Shown here in pieces: positions 47,556-59,543 of a DNA stretch of 64,000 nt. The position numbers and the translations under genes were made by a program. Position 1 is the first letter of the stretch. Every line of letters begins with the position of its first letter. The DNA comes from Emergomyces orientalis (Eukaryota > Ascomycota > Eurotiomycetes > Onygenales > Ajellomycetaceae). Where the stretch lies: positions 434,001 through 498,000 of the forward strand of contig MOWL01000001.1 of NCBI GenBank assembly GCA_002110485.1, read 5' to 3'. The notes beneath the pieces are model-generated. The model saw nothing but the letters and a program-made list of their open reading frames with translations, was not told where the DNA came from and did not search any database.

Positions 47556-50085
47556 CCTGCTGGTTGATGAAGCTTTGTTGATTCGACAGAAGTAAACGAA
47601 GGTCAAGATCAGAGCAAAAGTTTCAAGAAATGAACGCAAGGAGACAACGAGGTCAAAGGAAAAGGAGTCCACAAAAGGGAGGGAGAAGGAGAACAAAAAA
47701 ACTGCGTTGATATTCGTGCTCGGTAGCGCCTCCACGCTAATGTGTTATTGTGCCAATATGAAGAGGAGCAGGAACAAAGATAGATGTACATGTGTATGCC
47801 TAAGTTGACTACGTAAATAGAGGACATTTCCGCTCCCACGGGGCAAGGCGGCTGTATCACATATAAAAAAAAAGGCTTATACTAGAAACAAGCTCGATGC
47901 ATAGTATGTATACTCATACTCACGCTCCTCTGACCGGCTAAATAAATAAATAAAATAAATGAAAATCGAAATAAAAAAAACATATACAGTTTGCTCCCCG
48001 GGCAAAGCCCCTAGGGGAGAGTCTGTACGCGCGGGATCAACGAAGGGACTGACCCCATGGAAGAAGACAATAAACAACCCCCGAGAAAGATATATGAGAA
48101 ACGCTGACTGGATATAGGGAATCTTCTATATCATATCGCCCAAAAGCCCATGGCACTTGCGGTTGCATGATGCTGTGGAAACATTGTACTCCGCATGGAA
48201 ATTGAAAAGGCGGTATTTTGTTCGGCTGAACAAAAGGAACCATAGATAAGGTATATATAGCCACGATGGGTAATATTGAGGGAGTCTCCACGTGTCTGCA
48301 TCCTGATCTCCTTCGTTGTTGGCAAGAGATGGCAAGGGAAGTAAGGTAGATCTGTCGAGGCCTGTCTTGATGTTAGAAATGCAAATGCAAAGCTAGCCTA
48401 GCTTGGCATGGAATATAATCATTGAAAGATGGGGACGCGCACAAACAAAAAGCCACGAAATATAAATATGAATACACCGATTACAGAGAGAAGGGATCCT
48501 AATCGAGCTCTAATGGTGATACGGAGCTTGTTTATAATAATTCTATTATAAGGCACTTTATAGCGGCGTCAGGGATGCCTTAACAGTGTTTACGTTATTC
48601 GTCTTAAAATTATGAAATGCGGCATTGGTCTGTGAGGAAGGACCGGGTTGGGGTTGTAAAAACGATGCATTTTTTGTATCTTATCAAATATTTGTGTCGT
48701 ACACTTCGCAAGTGAAAAACCATGCTGCTGCTGTGACACAGAGCCCCGGGGGGGGATGTTGGACTACAAACAAACAACCTCCATATCTTGCCCGGTGGTT
48801 CGTAAGTGTGCTTTGCGACACGCGCCCCGCTCTAGCTAGCTATAATGGTGGGAGAACGACCTACTTCACACACTTTGATAATGAGTTAGCGCAATCTGCA
48901 GTCATTTAAGAGGCTAAACAAAGTGATGGTATGAGAGTCCTTCAGCGATCTTGGTGTAAAAGATACTTTCACTGCCCGGAGGCATCAACTACTATCTAGT
49001 GCGTAAGGGTGTCATCACCGGACTCGAGGGGGGAACAAAAGCAAAAATAGTGCATACACACCTGGTTGGCCGTGTAGCCTAAACGGCGTGGTGCGGTATT
49101 TTCCACGGGTTGATAACGACATTGTGGCACGAGGTGTATATGACCTAAATGTTGTGTACTTCCATATAATAATAGCACGGAGTACACTGGGATATGGCCA
49201 CTCTCTCAATCCTCTGAAAACTGTTACGTTATCTGCATGCTTCTTTTTCTTATTTTTTTTTCAAAACATTAGTTGATGGTTTCAAGGACTGAATTGAAGA
49301 TCGAAAACAGAGCGACAAGAAAATAGCATAAAAGGTTCAGAATATGTAAGAAAATAAATATCACAGCCGAAAACTGCTTTTGAAACTCCGGCGAGAGCTT
49401 CACAGTAAACGGATCAACCGCAAATTACCGCATCATTTGAGGCTATGGAGGGGGAGGGGAGGAACGGGGACAAAGGAATTTTTGCTTACCAGTTAGTGCA
49501 AGCTGTTGAATTGTCTGCATTGTTGAATTGGCACATTAATTAGTAGCATATGCATTCTGAGAGGGCAGCTAAATTCACCCCCTGTATCCGAGTATTTTGT
49601 TTTCCACCCATTGCAAGTGACATAATATCCTGTCCACCATCATCATAACTGTTGCAGCCTCTCCGTACTGAAAAACTGTCATTCGTTGTGGTAATCCATG
49701 ATACGATAATTCTGAAGAACAAGAAGAAGAAGTGGAAGAAAAGAAAAGTTAGTCTCGATCCTTTTTAAACAAAAACTTGCCTGCTTCGGTTAAACCGGCG
49801 CTAACCCGCATTCGTCAACCCTAGTCGAGGCAATTAAGCGAGAAGTTTTGTGGGCAACGCTATCATCCCGAAATTCGCGATACCAGGCCCAGCACATCGA
49901 CGACATCGACAATTTCGACATTTCACCCACCCAACTTTACGCCTATCCCCATACCCGGTCGATTGTGAGTTCCGCTGTCCAACCGTTTTCGTTGCTACAG
50001 TTCGATTTCTATTGTTGTTCTTGCCCAGACTGACCAGCGCCTGCTCCCCTCGGTTCTTTTCGATCTAGGTACGCCCTTCAACGCC
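47556..50085. other. Divergent intergenic region, 2.5 kb
   Basis: Lies between the starts of the 7TM-RGS gene and the ribosomal protein gene. Several short frames but no recognised product. The last 60 bp before 50086 (pyrimidine-rich, including CTGCTCCCCTCGGTTCTTTT) resembles the leader of a fungal ribosomal protein gene. Confidence 0.4.
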
Positions 50086-50851
50086 ATGGCTCAAGTCGAC
50101 ATCAAAACCTCGTCATGGAAGCTCGTTGAGGTCGGCCGTGTTGTGCTGATCCGGAGCGGTCCTTACACGGGAAAACTTGCTGTTATCGTTGAGATTATCG
50201 ACCATAAGCGCGTACGTTTCATGATTCCCTTCTTTGCCGATTTTCTTTATTTGGAATGGGAGGAAGAAGGAAAGAAAAAGAGAAATCCTATTTCAATATT
50301 AAAAAAGTGGTTACGGAATTCTGATATCAATCCCTTGTGGGGAAATTGATTTTTTTACAGGCCTTGGTCGATGGTCCAGCCGGTCAAGAGAATAAAGTCG
50401 TTCCTCGACATGCCATCGCCCTCTCCACCGTCACCCTCACACCTTTCACCATCCCTAAACTCCCCCGCGCGGCTGGTACCGGACCCGTCAAGAAGCTCTG
50501 GGAGAAGGAGGAGATCGATTCCAAATGGGCCAACAGCTCATTCGCCAAGAAGAAGGAACAAGCTGATCGGAGACGAAATCTTACCGACTTCGAGCGGTTC
50601 AAGGTTATGAGACTGAAGAAACAGGTGCGTTTTTGCTACGTAAGAGGAATTCTCTGCAGAGAAGAACCTATATGCTTTTATGGAATTCTTGGGTTTATCA
50701 GGGCATTTGCGACCCAACCTTTACACCCCCACTAAAGCGCATCCTTTTGGGAACGAGAAATTTTGCTGATCATTTACGTTTCTTTTTGAGTATACAGGCC
50801 CGCTATGAAGTGCAAAAGGCACATGCTAAGATCCGCGCTTCTGCTTCGTAA
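50086..50851 (+). CDS. RPL14: 60S ribosomal protein eL14, 147 aa
   Basis: Exons 50086-50211, 50361-50624 and 50798-50851 give 147 residues. The N-terminus [20 protein letters not shown] with [12 protein letters not shown] joined to ALVDGP is the KOW-type beta-barrel of eL14, and the helical part [20 protein letters not shown] with [20 protein letters not shown] follows. eL14 sits on the large subunit of the cytosolic ribosome and contacts expansion segments of 25S rRNA. Length fits fungal orthologues. Introns early in the gene are usual for ribosomal protein genes in these fungi. It starts a row of three highly expressed housekeeping genes on the plus strand. Confidence 0.96.
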
Positions 50852-51986
50852 ACGGGGTGAATGAGAGTTGGTCGTTGTGCTGGTTGGGTGGGAAATGGGA
50901 CAATGGATGGATTTCTGGCGATGGGTCGAAGGGGTCGCTCGGTATCCATGTTGTTCCTGAAAAATGCTGTAAACAATTTCATTTAAGAATTTGAAACGGC
51001 GAAATCATTTCAATACATTTTTCTTTCTTTCATCTAGTTCTCTTTTGTTACAACATACAATAATCTGGTGCAATTGACGGTTCCCTTGAAATCCCTCTAT
51101 CTTCTTCTGTTTCCCCCTGCGATGATGCTTTGAAAGATCGGATTTTAGAGAAGACCAATCGAATACATCAATTCCGAAACCCGTGCTCGTTATCAATCAT
51201 GATGAATAAATCAATATCTTGACTTGCAATCTACATTGGCATATTTTGACATCACTTCTTCAATAGAGGTGCCCCTATTTCCAATGCAGACATCTTTAAA
51301 AATCCTTGTCGACAGCAATACCATGCAACTGATCTCCTGTGATTCCGATGATATGGCTACTGAAAATCCTGTACTAACTTCTTCGCACTTCAGTTTGGCG
51401 CTCAGCAATTCAAAGAAGTAATCAGTTGACTGGGTGGGTCAATTGGAATAATTATTGAATAAAGTTCAAAATATACAAATTTCCATTTGCATAGATATAT
51501 CATACTTAAGTTATATAGTAGCATTAACATCGAAATATGCCTAGTAATCGAGTATTTCGAATTTATTTTTGTTACAGCATTGCAGTTGTAGATAGTATAG
51601 ATATAATCATATACGCAAATGCTTGGTGGCTGGCCCAGTTGTTGCTCGCTAACAGTATTCGGCAAGGTGTCCAGGTCAGGTGGTCAGGAACCTCACACAG
51701 CTTCCACCGCAGAACGAGAACTCCAGCAACGCTGCGAAGAAAAAATTACCCACGCTCAACCCCGTCTCCCGCCTATCACTAAGGTATGTGGCAGTATACT
51801 CCCCAGCCCGAGATGAAATAATCCCCCACTGTCTGAGCTTATAATTATGCATGGTTGGGTGGGAAAGGCACCGCTCGCCCTCACGCAGTGGTCAAAATTT
51901 ATACACAAAACTTTCTAACGAGACACCCCCCGTTGCCTTTGATTGGCAAATAGCAGACTTGCGGCCCTCCCCCCTCAAAACCAAAC
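50852..51986. other. Intergenic 1.1 kb
   Basis: 3' region of RPL14 and promoter of the NAC alpha gene. AT-rich in the middle; no gene seen. Confidence 0.45.
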
Positions 51987-52814
51987 ATGTCTTCCTCCCG
52001 GATAGAAGAGCTTCCCGACGACGATGTCGTTCCCAAGACCACTGTCGAGGACGCTGCTGAGAGCTCTGAGTCCGAAGCTGAGGGTGCCGAGGAGCCCACC
52101 ATACCCGGTGGTGCCGCCGTCACCGTCCACTCCCGCAATGAGAAGAAGGCCCGGAAAGCCATTGGCAAGTTGGGCTTGAAGCATGTGCCTGGCATCACTC
52201 GTGTTACTCTCCGCAGACCGAAGAATGTAAGGAGCCTTGATTTCCCGGCATATGTGCCAGAAAACGCAGCGCGATTATGAGCGCAAAGGAACCGTCGATG
52301 AAACCGTCATATATTGCTCTCTATATTGACTGCATACTGATATTACTCCAATGCCAGATCCTTTTCGTCATCAACCAACCAGATGTCTACCGATCCCCTT
52401 CAAGCAACACCTGGATGTAAGTGTTTTGTACCCCACACTTTTCGCATCAATTGACACATATATAGCTAACACCTATTCAATAGCATCTTCGGTGAGGCCA
52501 AGATCGAGGACCTGAATTCCCAGGCTCAAGCTTCCGCTGCTCAACAGCTTGCTGCCGCCGAGGCCGCTGGTAATAACGATCACGCCGGCCACGATCACGC
52601 CGGTCATGACCACGGCAAGGGCAAGGCCGTCGAGAGCGCTGAGAAGAAGGAAGAAGAAGAGGATGATGGGGAGGAGGTTGATGATAGCGGGCTGGAGGCC
52701 AAAGACATTGAATTGGTTATGGCTCAGGCGTCTGTGTCGCGGAAGAAGGCTGTCAAGGCCCTCAAGGAGAACGACAACGATATTGTCAACTCTATCATGG
52801 CTCTGAGTGTATGA
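51987..52814 (+). CDS. EGD2: Nascent polypeptide-associated complex subunit alpha, 209 aa
   Basis: Exons 51987-52226, 52358-52416 and 52484-52814 give 209 residues. NAC alpha with its beta partner sits at the ribosome exit tunnel, shields new chains and guides correct targeting. The NAC domain spans about residues 48-115 ([60 protein letters not shown]). A linker contains a short His-rich repeat ([16 protein letters not shown]) and an acidic run. The C-terminal UBA domain is at about 170-209 ([20 protein letters not shown] ending [10 protein letters not shown]). Length and order match fungal orthologues. Confidence 0.96.
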
Positions 52815-53299
52815 TCTCAGCATATAAATGCCTGATTTCTCGTTTCTTGTCCTTACTCCTTGTCCTTACTCTTTTCTTTTGAGTCCTTTAGCAAAAAAAA
52901 ATACATATACAATATCAAAACAAAAGCCCTGGCATGTTTTAGGCGCGATGTTTTATTTTAATATCTTCTTGATAAGTTGCTCTGGCAATATGTCCAGGAA
53001 AGTCTTTTACCATTAAACATTGCCATCTGAGATCATTACTCAAGTCTGCGTATCTCGATTTCAAATTTGTAACCCAACCAAATGTATCCGCCCCTATACC
53101 AATTTATTCCATTTAATTCCCTCCTCTCTCCCTTTTGCTGGCATTTCCTCGTTTTCGATGCCAAGCCCATTAACTGTGTCTCACGTGACCTTCCCATTCT
53201 CGTCAGTTCTCGCCAAAACAACTTCATCCCCTCAAATTCGGGTCTTCAACAGTTAAATCCAGGCATACCACCAATCCAATTCCACTCCAACAATCACAA

Positions 53300-54224
53300 T
53301 GGCCGTAGCAGTAAGTCAATTTCTCCCTCGACCTCTCCCTCCATCGAACCCATCAAAAATTCCCTCACTTCCCATCCCCAGTCCGCCCACCCGGGACCAG
53401 AAAAGACCCGAAGCAACCGAATGGAACTGACGATGTATGTCCAATCTTGGACAAACCACACAACCATCAGCGGAGCGCAACTCTTAAGCTCGACTGGGCG
53501 AAAGTGTCCACCTCCCTTGGACTCCGGGGCCAAACCGCCACCTCCCTCGCCGCCTTCAAGAAGCGCAACGATGACGCCCGCCGCAAGGTGCAGGTGCTCT
53601 CCGAGCAACCGCAGACGATCGACTTCCAGCACTACCGCAGCGTGCTGAAGAACCAGGCCGTCGTCGACGAGATCGAGCAGCACTTCAAGTCGTTCAAGCC
53701 CGCCTCTTTTGATGTGAATAGACAGCTCAAGGCCATCGAGGCGTTCGAGGCCCAGGCTATGAAGGGCGCAGAGGAGACTAAGGGCAAGGTTGAGCTGGAA
53801 TTGCAGAGTCTCGAGAAGACGTTGGCGAATATTGAGACGGCGAGGCCGTTTGAGGATCTTACAGTCGTATGTTTTGGACTTACTTGGATATTTATTTCTA
53901 TTGGCCATGTGAAGTGTCTGTTTGGGGACGTGATGCTAATGGTTACTCTTTTTTTTCTCTTTCGCACTTGCTTAGGACGAGATCAGCGAGGCTCGACCGG
54001 ATATCATCGAGAAGACTTCCCAATTGGTTTCCAAGGGCAAATGGATGCCACCCGGCTACAAGGTTCGTTTTCAATATCATCCCAGAAACTATCCAAGAAA
54101 AAGAAGGGCGATAGCCTTAGATTTCCACCCTGGTTATGACATTTACTCAGCACATTGGACGACTTGCTAACGAGTGATATTTCGACACCACTAGGAACGA
54201 TTCGGCGATCTCTCCTTCCTGTAA
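53300..54224 (+). CDS. ATP7: Mitochondrial F1Fo ATP synthase subunit d, 174 aa
   Basis: Exons 53300-53311 (four codons, MAVA), 53471-53866, 53976-54062 and 54195-54224 give 174 residues, the normal length. The 4-codon first exon joins to [20 protein letters not shown], followed by [20 protein letters not shown] and the [15 protein letters not shown] helix; the end is [20 protein letters not shown] joined to ERFGDLSFL. Subunit d is part of the peripheral stalk that holds F1 against the rotating shaft on the matrix side of the inner membrane. The tiny first exon and the 159-bp first intron would be easy to miss in automatic annotation. Confidence 0.95.
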
Positions 54225-55354
54225 ACCAGAACTTCCCCCTTTTTCCATTCCGTCGTTTTTCCATTTCCTTTGTCCCCTTCTGAGATATTTGTTCCATATC
54301 TGTAACATGTCAAATATAAATCAAGGCTGGCACAAAAGGGGCGAGTTTGCGTGTGGGGCTGTTACTCTACTGGGCCTTGCGTTTATAAACCTTGGTCCCA
54401 CGCGAGATGTATAGAATTTGCTTTTTTGAATTAGAAGTGTTCTCTATTTTATCCAGGTATAACTGTTGTTCCATACTAAAGATGACGTTTGCCCAAACGT
54501 GGATGTGATAATCCAACTGGCCCGTCGAGAGGAGGGTGGTAGGCTACCTACCCCTTTCTACAGAGTGTGGAAGATTGGGCAATTTGAGAAGCCTGCCACT
54601 CATACAGCTGGAAACAGTGGTATCTCCAACTGATAGACGGTGCCGGCAGCCGTGACATGATCACTCCGCCAGAGACGATTCTGATTGCATTCAGAACCAA
54701 CTGACCACGGGAAAAAGAGCCTTGATTTTGAACCAATGACGCATAAACAGGCGGAACCACTATCTCCATCGAATCAATGTAATAGATTCCGAACAATGTG
54801 CCTGCGGACGAGGGAAAAGAGACTTGTGTACGGCATACTGCGTGAACGCCAAGGAATTGTCGGTGATTACATTGCAAAATTACCACACCTTTGCGTCGAG
54901 TCGGTCAACATGATCAGAGACGGTTCTTCAGTATCTTTATCGGATCCTGCCTGCAAAGTGGGTGCGAATGGAATTTCACTACCAGCACAATCAAATATCA
55001 TACTCTGCGGTTGGTACTAAATATCAGTCTCTCAACAATATCTGGAGTTCATTGAAGGAATATTTATCTTAAGATCCCGAATCAATTATTTCGTCATAAA
55101 CACTCTCAGCCGGCGTCAAGTATCTGAGTATTACTATCTCGGTAGGTGCATAGGGTTTAGGGCGTGGTCATGTGACCCACAGTAGCTCATCTAGAAATAT
55201 CCCTCCCCAGGTCCCCAAGCCACATCTCACCAATAACGTCTTTGACCGAAGTTCCCACTCTGCTTGGCCATCTCCATTAGCGTCTCCCTATCACGTCATT
55301 ATTGTCGCTTCAAAGGTTGTTTGTCAAGCACTCAATTTCATAAGCGCACATAGG
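54225..55354. other. Intergenic 1.1 kb
   Basis: 3' region of ATP7 and spacer before the HNH-type gene. No recognised coding segment. Confidence 0.4.
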
Positions 55355-56689
55355 ATGGACATTCACCCTGATCAGCCCACGGTCGCGATGGCTGAAGACG
55401 CTGCAAATCTCGAATTTTCTGATGCCCAGCACATAGAACTGCTGGAACGTCTCGGCATCCTCTCGGGTCAACCGTTTTCTGTGGAGCTCTGGGTGTTCCT
55501 CTGGCTCGGAAAAGCTTCAACATTGGGTGACGGAAGCAGAGAGAAATGCAGATATGACATTCGTGTACCTTGAAGCCCAAATCCGGGATTCCAAGGTTCT
55601 GCAACATTGTGAGTTTAGATTTGGCCGCACCTTGGCATATTTCAGGTTACCGAGATGAATAGGGATGCAAAGAAGTCGTAGCCTCGTTAGTTCAAGGCCT
55701 TCAACACCAGGATCTGAGTCACGCACCGCCCCAACTGTTCCAACACCATCTCTAGAGACTTTTTCCCACGTGTTGGCGTCCACTATATCAGCTGCGAGCT
55801 GGGAACGGGAAGAAACGGATGAACCAAATGGACGATCCAAGAGGGCTGGCTGCGGAACTGGTAGGTTTATCCACATGTTGAGATTGACTCTCTTTACTTG
55901 ATTCGCTGAACATAATGCAGTGCCGTGAACGAGACAACATGCAATGCATCATAACTAAGTCTGGCCCTCCGACAGAAGTTGCACACATATTTCCCTTTGC
56001 CATGCGTCATCTCCAAAGCTCCACATCGATGCGGGATCGCAGTAATCCCTGGCATGTCTTGAGCATTTTTTGGAATGAAGAGAAGGTTACCAGCTGGTAT
56101 CAAGCAGTTGCAGGTCCTGGAACTGAAACTGTTCAAAACTTATTTTGCCTCGCACCAACATACTCTCAGGTATCATGAACGGGCATACTTTGCTTTGCGA
56201 CCTGTCAAAGTTGATGAACAAAAACGAGCACTAACAGTTCAGTTCTACTGGCTGCCTTGGGTGAATAACCCTTCATCCATCCCTCTCTCTACTCGACCAT
56301 CCCTATATTCCTCTTCTGATTTCAGAGCGGACGCCGCTGCTCGTACCGTCAAGTTGTTTGATGTCCTGACCGATCGGAAAATATCTTGTGGCGATGAAGT
56401 AACTATAGAAACTGTCGACCCAGAGAGACTTCCGCTCCCGAACATGGCACTTCTCGAGCTTCAGTGGAATTTACAGCGCGTGGTTGCCCTACGGGGTGGT
56501 GCGGAACCTGTGGAGTTGTCAGATGATGAAAACGATGACAACGATTCCTACGGTGTTGGGTTTGACTCTAATAAATTTGGATCTATTTCCACTCGTTCTT
56601 TACCGGAGTTGACCAGCATTCCTTCGCCAATTAAGGAAAATTTTGCAATCACTCAGCCACAACTATTTGACAATTCATCAGTTCGTTAA
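55355..56689 (+). pseudogene. Fungal HNH-nuclease domain protein, frameshifted copy
   Basis: Parts appear in order on the plus strand: HIELLERLGILSG and LWVFLWLG (from 55355), then in the next frame KLQHWVTEAERNADMTFVYL (about 55518-55610), a 54-bp intron (55612-55665 region), a Ser/Pro linker ending near 55862, an intron-like GTAGGT...TGCAG, then CRERDNMQCIITKSGPPTEV-AHIFPFAM (about 55921-56010), QNLFCLAPTYSQ, and after another frame change YHERAYFALRPVKV to an acidic tail ending 56689. The C-x-x-R-D...C...AHI-P order fits the HNH_2-type nuclease domain (H of AHI as catalytic histidine) common in many copies in filamentous fungi. Reading through needs single-base frame changes near 55512, near 55862-55920 and at 56169. 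This suggests a pseudogene; sequence errors or unusual splicing are alternatives. Confidence 0.55.
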
Positions 56690-57583
56690 AATTCCGTCTT
56701 CACTACGAAATCTTTTCCGCACGCCGCGATTCGTGGTAATTCGGAAAATTCCACCAAGTATTCTTCTAATACCTTCTTATTTCGAAATATCTGCATATGC
56801 AAAGGTGCCAATGCGACAATGTATGCGCTTTTTACACCTTTGAGGTCATCTAACTGACAAAAGGCGCCATACTATACAAAACGCAATGGAATGGGGAGGG
56901 CGTTAGAATCTGGACGTTGACTTCACCACTTTGCCAAGGATTTTTTTTATTTTTTTGTCAACGATGGCGTTACGGAACAGATACCCCTGGATGGAGATTG
57001 TTTTCGGCGTTGCAAAGGCTGTGATTTGTGCTTTTTGTTCGTGTTTGTTTCATGTCGTAAGAAAAAAAAAAAAGGAGGTGTTAATGTGTAAATGTCGGGT
57101 GAGATAGCTCTTGTTCTTTTTTAAAATAAAAAAAAATAGTCGTACTTGAACACAGTGATAAGTATTCGGTCATCTTCATTTTCCAATTCCATGTCTTAAT
57201 ATACATTTTTTCAATATAGAGTCCGGTTTCCTCCATCCCTACTACCTAGGTAGGGGGGAACTCCAGCCTCCGCCAGCTGTCCTGCAAGCAGTAGGTCGCT
57301 TACTTAGCCACTGGGCAAGTATGTAGATAAAACCCCTATCTATCTAGGGTGGCTTTGGAATTATTAGGAGAGAATTGAAAAATAGAGGAGGGAGCGGGGG
57401 GCGGGGGGCAGGGGGCAGGGGGCAATGAGGCATGTACGGTAAAGGTGATATATAACAATATATGACAATAAGAAGAAAAGGAGTATAATAAGTAGGTACT
57501 GCAAAAATTCATCAACCATATCAAAGCATGAGAAACATAAAAAAAATGAGAACCAAAAGGGCAAAACACACGGCGTGCATTCG
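56690..57583. other. Convergent 3' region with a G-rich tract
   Basis: Lies between the HNH-type gene and ADE4 stop codons. Contains T-runs and a run of five or more G blocks at 57389-57422. No gene seen. Confidence 0.45.
57389..57422 (+). other. Potential G-quadruplex tract
   Basis: GGGAGCGGGGGGCGGGGGGC continues with two more G5 runs, each separated by one to two bases. It is in the 3' flank of ADE4, C-rich in the ADE4 transcript sense. Confidence 0.6.
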
Positions 57584-59543
57584 CTACGAATAATCACCAA
57601 AATTATGTAACGCAATATCCATCCGATCCTTAACTTGAGGCGTATGATTGTCCCCCTCATCGTGCGCATCCGCGTGTTCAGAAGGCTCACTCAATTTCGT
57701 CTCCATCGAAACATCAGCAGCAGCAGCACGATTACCAACACCACCCACCACGCCATTCACATCCACACTCCCATTGCCATTCCCGTTCTCATTCTCCATA
57801 CCCACCGGTACAATCTCCCCCAAAGCATCCACCTCCGCCCCATTAACCGCAACCTGAACATCCCTAGAGCTCGCCACCCCATGCAAAACCGCCTTCTTCG
57901 CACTCTCCACAATCTTCAACTTCCTCCCCTCGCCCCTAACTTTCTCCAAATGCTCGAAAAAGCCAGGCGGTACGGGCGTGATGTACGACCCGCAGAAGAC
58001 GCCCACTTCGAAGTTCTGCGGCTTTGTGGGGTCGTTTTGGGAACTTTCGACACAGGCTTCTTTGAGGTCTGAAAGGGTTTGGAAGATGACGGTGTCGGCG
58101 CCGATGTGGCGGGCTATGGAGGCTGCGTCGCGGTTGTGGGCGACTAGTTCGCTTGGGGAGGCTAGGTCGATGCCGTAGATGTGTGCGTGGCTGTTTTCGT
58201 GTTTGTTAATGAGGGTGATCCCATATGTACATATGTATATATATATATATAGATAGACAGATAGACAGGTAGATAGATAGACAGATTTCAAGGTGGTCAG
58301 AAATGTATTGAACTTACGTTATTGGCGGTGCACAGCTTGCAAAATGCACCGTCCTCGCACCCGCCTCACGGGCCATGTTGACGATTTCCCGACTCGTTGT
58401 GCCCCGCACGATGCTGTCATCGACGAGGAGGACGTTGCGGTCTTTGAACTCAGCAGCCATGGCATTCAGCTTCCGCCGGACACCCTTCTGCCGCGCTTTT
58501 TGTTCTGGCATGATAAATGTGCGGAAGACGTAGCGGTTCTTGACGAAGCCTTGGCAATAGGGTTTATCGAGATAGCGCGCGACGCTCGCGGCAGATGTGT
58601 TTGAGGTTTCGGGGATGGGGATCACGACGTCAATTTCTTCGATCGCCTTGGCGCCTAGGGTCTTGTAGATTGTCTGCGCGAGCTTGTCGCCCATGCGCTG
58701 TCTGCTGCGGTACACGCTGATGCCGTCGATGACGGAGTCTGGCCGGGCGAAGTAGACGTACTCGAAGATGTCTGGGGTATAGTCTAGTTTCGGGTGGACT
58801 TGGCGGAAAACTGGTTTGCCTCCCTTCTGGATAATGACAGCCTCACCCGGTTGGATGTCCTGGAACGTGGAGAAGCCCAGCTGGTCGAGAGCGACGGATT
58901 CAGACGCCATCATGTAATCCATACCCTCTCCCGTGGTGGACGGGCGCGAACCAAGGACCAAGGGGCGGATGCCATATGCGTCGCGAAAACCCAGGACACC
59001 GAATCCGGCTATCATCGCGGTACAGGCCCATCCACCCTGGCACCGCTCATACATGCGGCTCAAACTAGTAAAGACATCCTGGTGGTTGACACGGGCTTTT
59101 TTCGTCTCGTTCAGCTCATTGGCGAAGACATTGAGCATCAGCTCGCTGTCGCTATCCGTGTTGATGTGGCGGTGGGCGTCGTAGTCGAGGAAGCTCTTGA
59201 GGTCACCTGCATTGATGAGGTTGCCGTTGTGGGCTAGGGTGATGCCGTAAGGGCTGTTCACGTAGAAGGGTTGCGCTTCAGCATTGGCGCTGCTGCCAGC
59301 TGTGGGGTATCTCAGATGTGCGATGCCCATGAACCCAGGAAGGTCGGCGACCCTGGCTCCGTCGTGGAACACTTTTGCCGCCATGCCATTTCCCTTGCAT
59401 TGGAATATGCGTCCGCCGGATGCACATGTTGAAATTCCGCAGGCATCCTGCCCACGGTGTTGGAGGAGGTAGAGGGCCTCGTGGAGATCAATGCTGGCGC
59501 TGGCCTTGGGGTCTGCAAGGATAAGGGCTAGAATGCCGCACAT
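57584..59543 (-). CDS. ADE4: Amidophosphoribosyltransferase, 610 aa
   Basis: Exons 59543-58318 and 58190-57584 on the minus strand give 610 residues. The enzyme makes 5-phosphoribosylamine from PRPP and glutamine, the first committed step of purine synthesis. [11 protein letters not shown] places the nucleophile Cys2 right after the start Met, as required for class II glutamine amidotransferases; [20 protein letters not shown] and AHNGNLINA follow. The phosphoribosyltransferase half shows [14 protein letters not shown] (PRPP loop, about 369-382) and [20 protein letters not shown] across the intron. The C-terminus extends beyond the yeast enzyme by about 100 residues and includes a Gly/Asn repeat ([11 protein letters not shown]). 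Feedback control by purine nucleotides is family knowledge; no regulatory site was recognised. Confidence 0.95.
58191..58317 (-). repeat. ADE4 intron holding TA and GATA/GACA microsatellites
   Basis: 127-bp intron (GTAAGT...AACAG on the minus strand). It contains a (TA)n run and then TAGA/CAGA tetranucleotide repeats at about 58233-58285, an unstable sequence type. Confidence 0.8.

Noticed and set aside
47556..47735. 60-codon N-terminal extension of the 7TM-RGS protein from an upstream ATG
   Set aside because: The extension is Phe/Ser-rich and resembles translated leader; the family-like sequence begins at MVDNSLPGWDEG.
58794..59237. 147-codon plus-strand frame inside ADE4
   Set aside because: Antisense shadow of a well-supported exon.
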